Of a stretch of 7,096 nucleotides of DNA, positions 5,842-7,096 are shown piece by piece (the stretch's first letter is position 1; every line of letters begins with the position of its first letter). The stretch covers positions 1-7,096 of the forward strand of contig SMWN01000139.1 of NCBI GenBank assembly GCA_004356415.1. Reading direction: 5' to 3'. The position numbers and the translations under genes are program-made. Below the pieces are notes generated by a model. It was not told the origin of the DNA and did no database searches. It was given only the letters and a program-made list of their open reading frames with translations. The stretch comes from Gammaproteobacteria bacterium (GTDB lineage Bacteria > Pseudomonadota > Gammaproteobacteria > Eutrophobiales > Eutrophobiaceae).

Positions 5842-7096
5842 TTACGTATCAAGGTTTTCAACAGAGAGGGCGTTCTTCTCAATAAACTCTCTTCTGGGTT
5901 CCACCTGGTCTCCCATTAGAGTGGTAAAGATATCATCTGCAGCAAAGGCATCTTCAACCCTTACCTGCAACATCATCCTTGAATTTACATCCATGGTTGT
6001 CTCCCATAGCTGATCCGGATTCATCTCCCCCAGGCCTTTATAGCGTTGTAGGTGTAGGCCCTTATTGACTTCTTTTAATAACCAGTCAAACCCCTCGCGC
6101 AAGGAATGAATAGGCTGTGATTGCTCGCCTCTATGCATGCTCGCGTCTGCCCTCAGCGCCAGTGTGCCTTGCAGTTCGATTAAATCCTGATAGTCCTGAG
6201 ACATGAAAAAATCCGGAGATAATACGTTGACAGACTCCAGCCCATGGATGACCAGGGTGATTTTGCCGCCGTACTCCCTACCATCGCCTGCCATAAAAAC
6301 ATCTACTTCTGGTTTTACCCCATCAAACTCTGGCATTCTTTCTCCCAACGCGGCAAACCATTTGTCAACGGAGGCCTTGTCCAGGCATTTCTCCGCAGAC
6401 AACGGGGGCTGTTGCAGCACCGCCTTAATAATTTCCGGGTGGTAACGCCTGGACAGTCTTTGTTCAGCACGGTTCATTGCAACATAAAGTCCTGCAATGG
6501 TTTTAAGGGCCTCGCCTGTTAAAGGCTCAACGTCCCCGCCCGGTACCAGGCTGGCTCCGTCTAGCGCTAGCTCCATCATATATTCATCACGCTGATTATC
6601 GTCCAACAAATAGCGTTCCTTTTTACCTTTCTTGATTTTATACAGAGGCGGCTGGGCAATATAAATATAACCGTTTTCTATTAACTCGGGCATCTGACGA
6701 TAGAAAAATGTTAATAAAAGCGTCCTGATATGTGAGCCATCCACATCAGCATCTGTCATGATAATAATTCTGTGATATCTAAGCTTCTCAATATCAAACT
6801 CACCTCGGCCAATCCCACACCCCAGCGCGGTGATCAGTGTGCCGATCTCTACCGAAGACAACATTTTGTCAAAACGCGCCTTTTCTACATTCAATATCTT
6901 GCCCTTAAGCGGCAATATCGCCTGATTCTTACGATCACGGCCTTGTTTTGCCGATCCTCCAGCGGAATCACCTTCGACTAAAAAGAGTTCTGATTTTGAC
7001 GGATCCTTTTCCTGACAATCAGCCAGTTTCCCGGGGAGGCCTGCGATATCCAGCGCGGTTTTCCTTCGTGTGAGCTCTCGGGCTTTTTTTGCCGCC
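5842..7096 (-). CDS. gyrB: DNA gyrase subunit B, C-terminal half (5' end beyond the right edge)
   Basis: An open frame runs from the right edge to a TAA at 5844-5842, giving 417 residues that align from about E. coli GyrB residue 384 to its end. A TTG at 6915 is an internal Leu in ILPLKGK, not a start. TOPRIM motifs are intact: EGDSAGG at fragment residues 41-47 (Glu41 equals E. coli Glu424) and TDADVDG at 114-120 (Asp115, Asp117, Asp119 equal Asp498, Asp500, Asp502). The length matches GyrB with the roughly 170-residue TOPRIM insertion of gammaproteobacteria, not ParE or the short GyrB. The end carries LQRYKGLGEMNP, QLWETTMD and LMGDQVEPRR, which contact GyrA and DNA. GyrB hydrolyses ATP to drive negative supercoiling in an A2B2 complex. 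Positions linked to quinolone resistance, E. coli Asp426 and Lys447, hold the normal residues (fragment Asp43 and Lys64). Confidence 0.97.
   Translation of the reverse strand, partial: AAKKARELTRRKTALDIAGLPGKLADCQEKDPSKSELFLVEGDSAGGSAKQGRDRKNQAILPLKGKILNVEKARFDKMLSSVEIGTLITALGCGIGRGEFDIEKLRYHRIIIMTDADVDGSHIRTLLLTFFYRQMPELIENGYIYIAQPPLYKIKKGKKERYLLDDNQRDEYMMELALDGASLVPGGDVEPLTGEALKTIAGLYVAMNRAEQRLSRRYHPEIIKAVLQQPPLSAEKCLDKASVDKWFAALGERMPEFDGVKPEVDVFMAGDGREYGGKITLVIHGLESVNVLSPDFFMSQDYQDLIELQGTLALRADASMHRGEQSQPIHSLREGFDWLLKEVNKGLHLQRYKGLGEMNPDQLWETTMDVNSRMMLQVRVEDAFAADDIFTTLMGDQVEPRREFIEKNALSVENLDT

Noticed and set aside
5842..6915. Reading gyrB as a complete 357-residue gene starting at the TTG at 6915
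   Set aside because: The frame stays open to the window edge with clear GyrB sequence upstream (EGDSAGG and earlier), so the TTG is an internal Leu and the gene is only partial.

Overview
The window reads as a piece of a gammaproteobacterial chromosome, inferred from protein features rather than from a database search. The gyrase B C-terminal half carries the long TOPRIM insertion seen in E. coli-type GyrB, and the biotin genes are in the order bioB-bioF-bioH-bioC-bioD, as in pseudomonads and related groups. The genus cannot be read from the sequence.

Layout, left to right. At 1-125 (minus) is the first 41 codons of a small protein resembling the DUF1269 family. A non-coding, visibly AT-rich stretch of about 310 bases follows (126-437). 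At 438-4981 (minus), five tightly packed biotin genes are transcribed right to left: bioB (4981-4004), bioF, bioH, bioC and bioD (ending at 438). A 63-base divergent intergenic region (4982-5044) separates bioB from a plus-strand comF-type phosphoribosyltransferase gene (5045-5800). That gene converges, across 41 bases, on the 3' half of gyrB (minus, 7096-5842), which is cut by the right edge.

The biotin genes work together. BioC methylates malonyl-ACP so that fatty-acid synthesis can build a pimeloyl chain, and BioH removes the methyl group to give pimeloyl-ACP. BioF makes KAPA, BioD closes the ureido ring of dethiobiotin, and BioB inserts sulfur. The missing step is the KAPA-to-DAPA aminotransferase (bioA), which is not in the window and would have to lie elsewhere. 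All catalytic and cofactor-binding residues I checked are present, so the enzymes look functional. Gene junctions of -4, +2 and +2 bases within bioF-bioH-bioC-bioD suggest translational coupling. If the usual dnaA-dnaN-recF-gyrB order holds, the replication origin lies beyond the right edge, and every gene except comF is co-directional with replication.

This is largely an ordinary housekeeping region. I found no mobile element, RNA gene, CRISPR array, defence gene or convincing undescribed system. The points worth a second look are small: a three-unit 15-base repeat that gives BioF a Ser/Lys-rich N-terminal tail, the absence of a recognisable BirA operator at bioB, and a hairpin in the leader of the left-edge gene.
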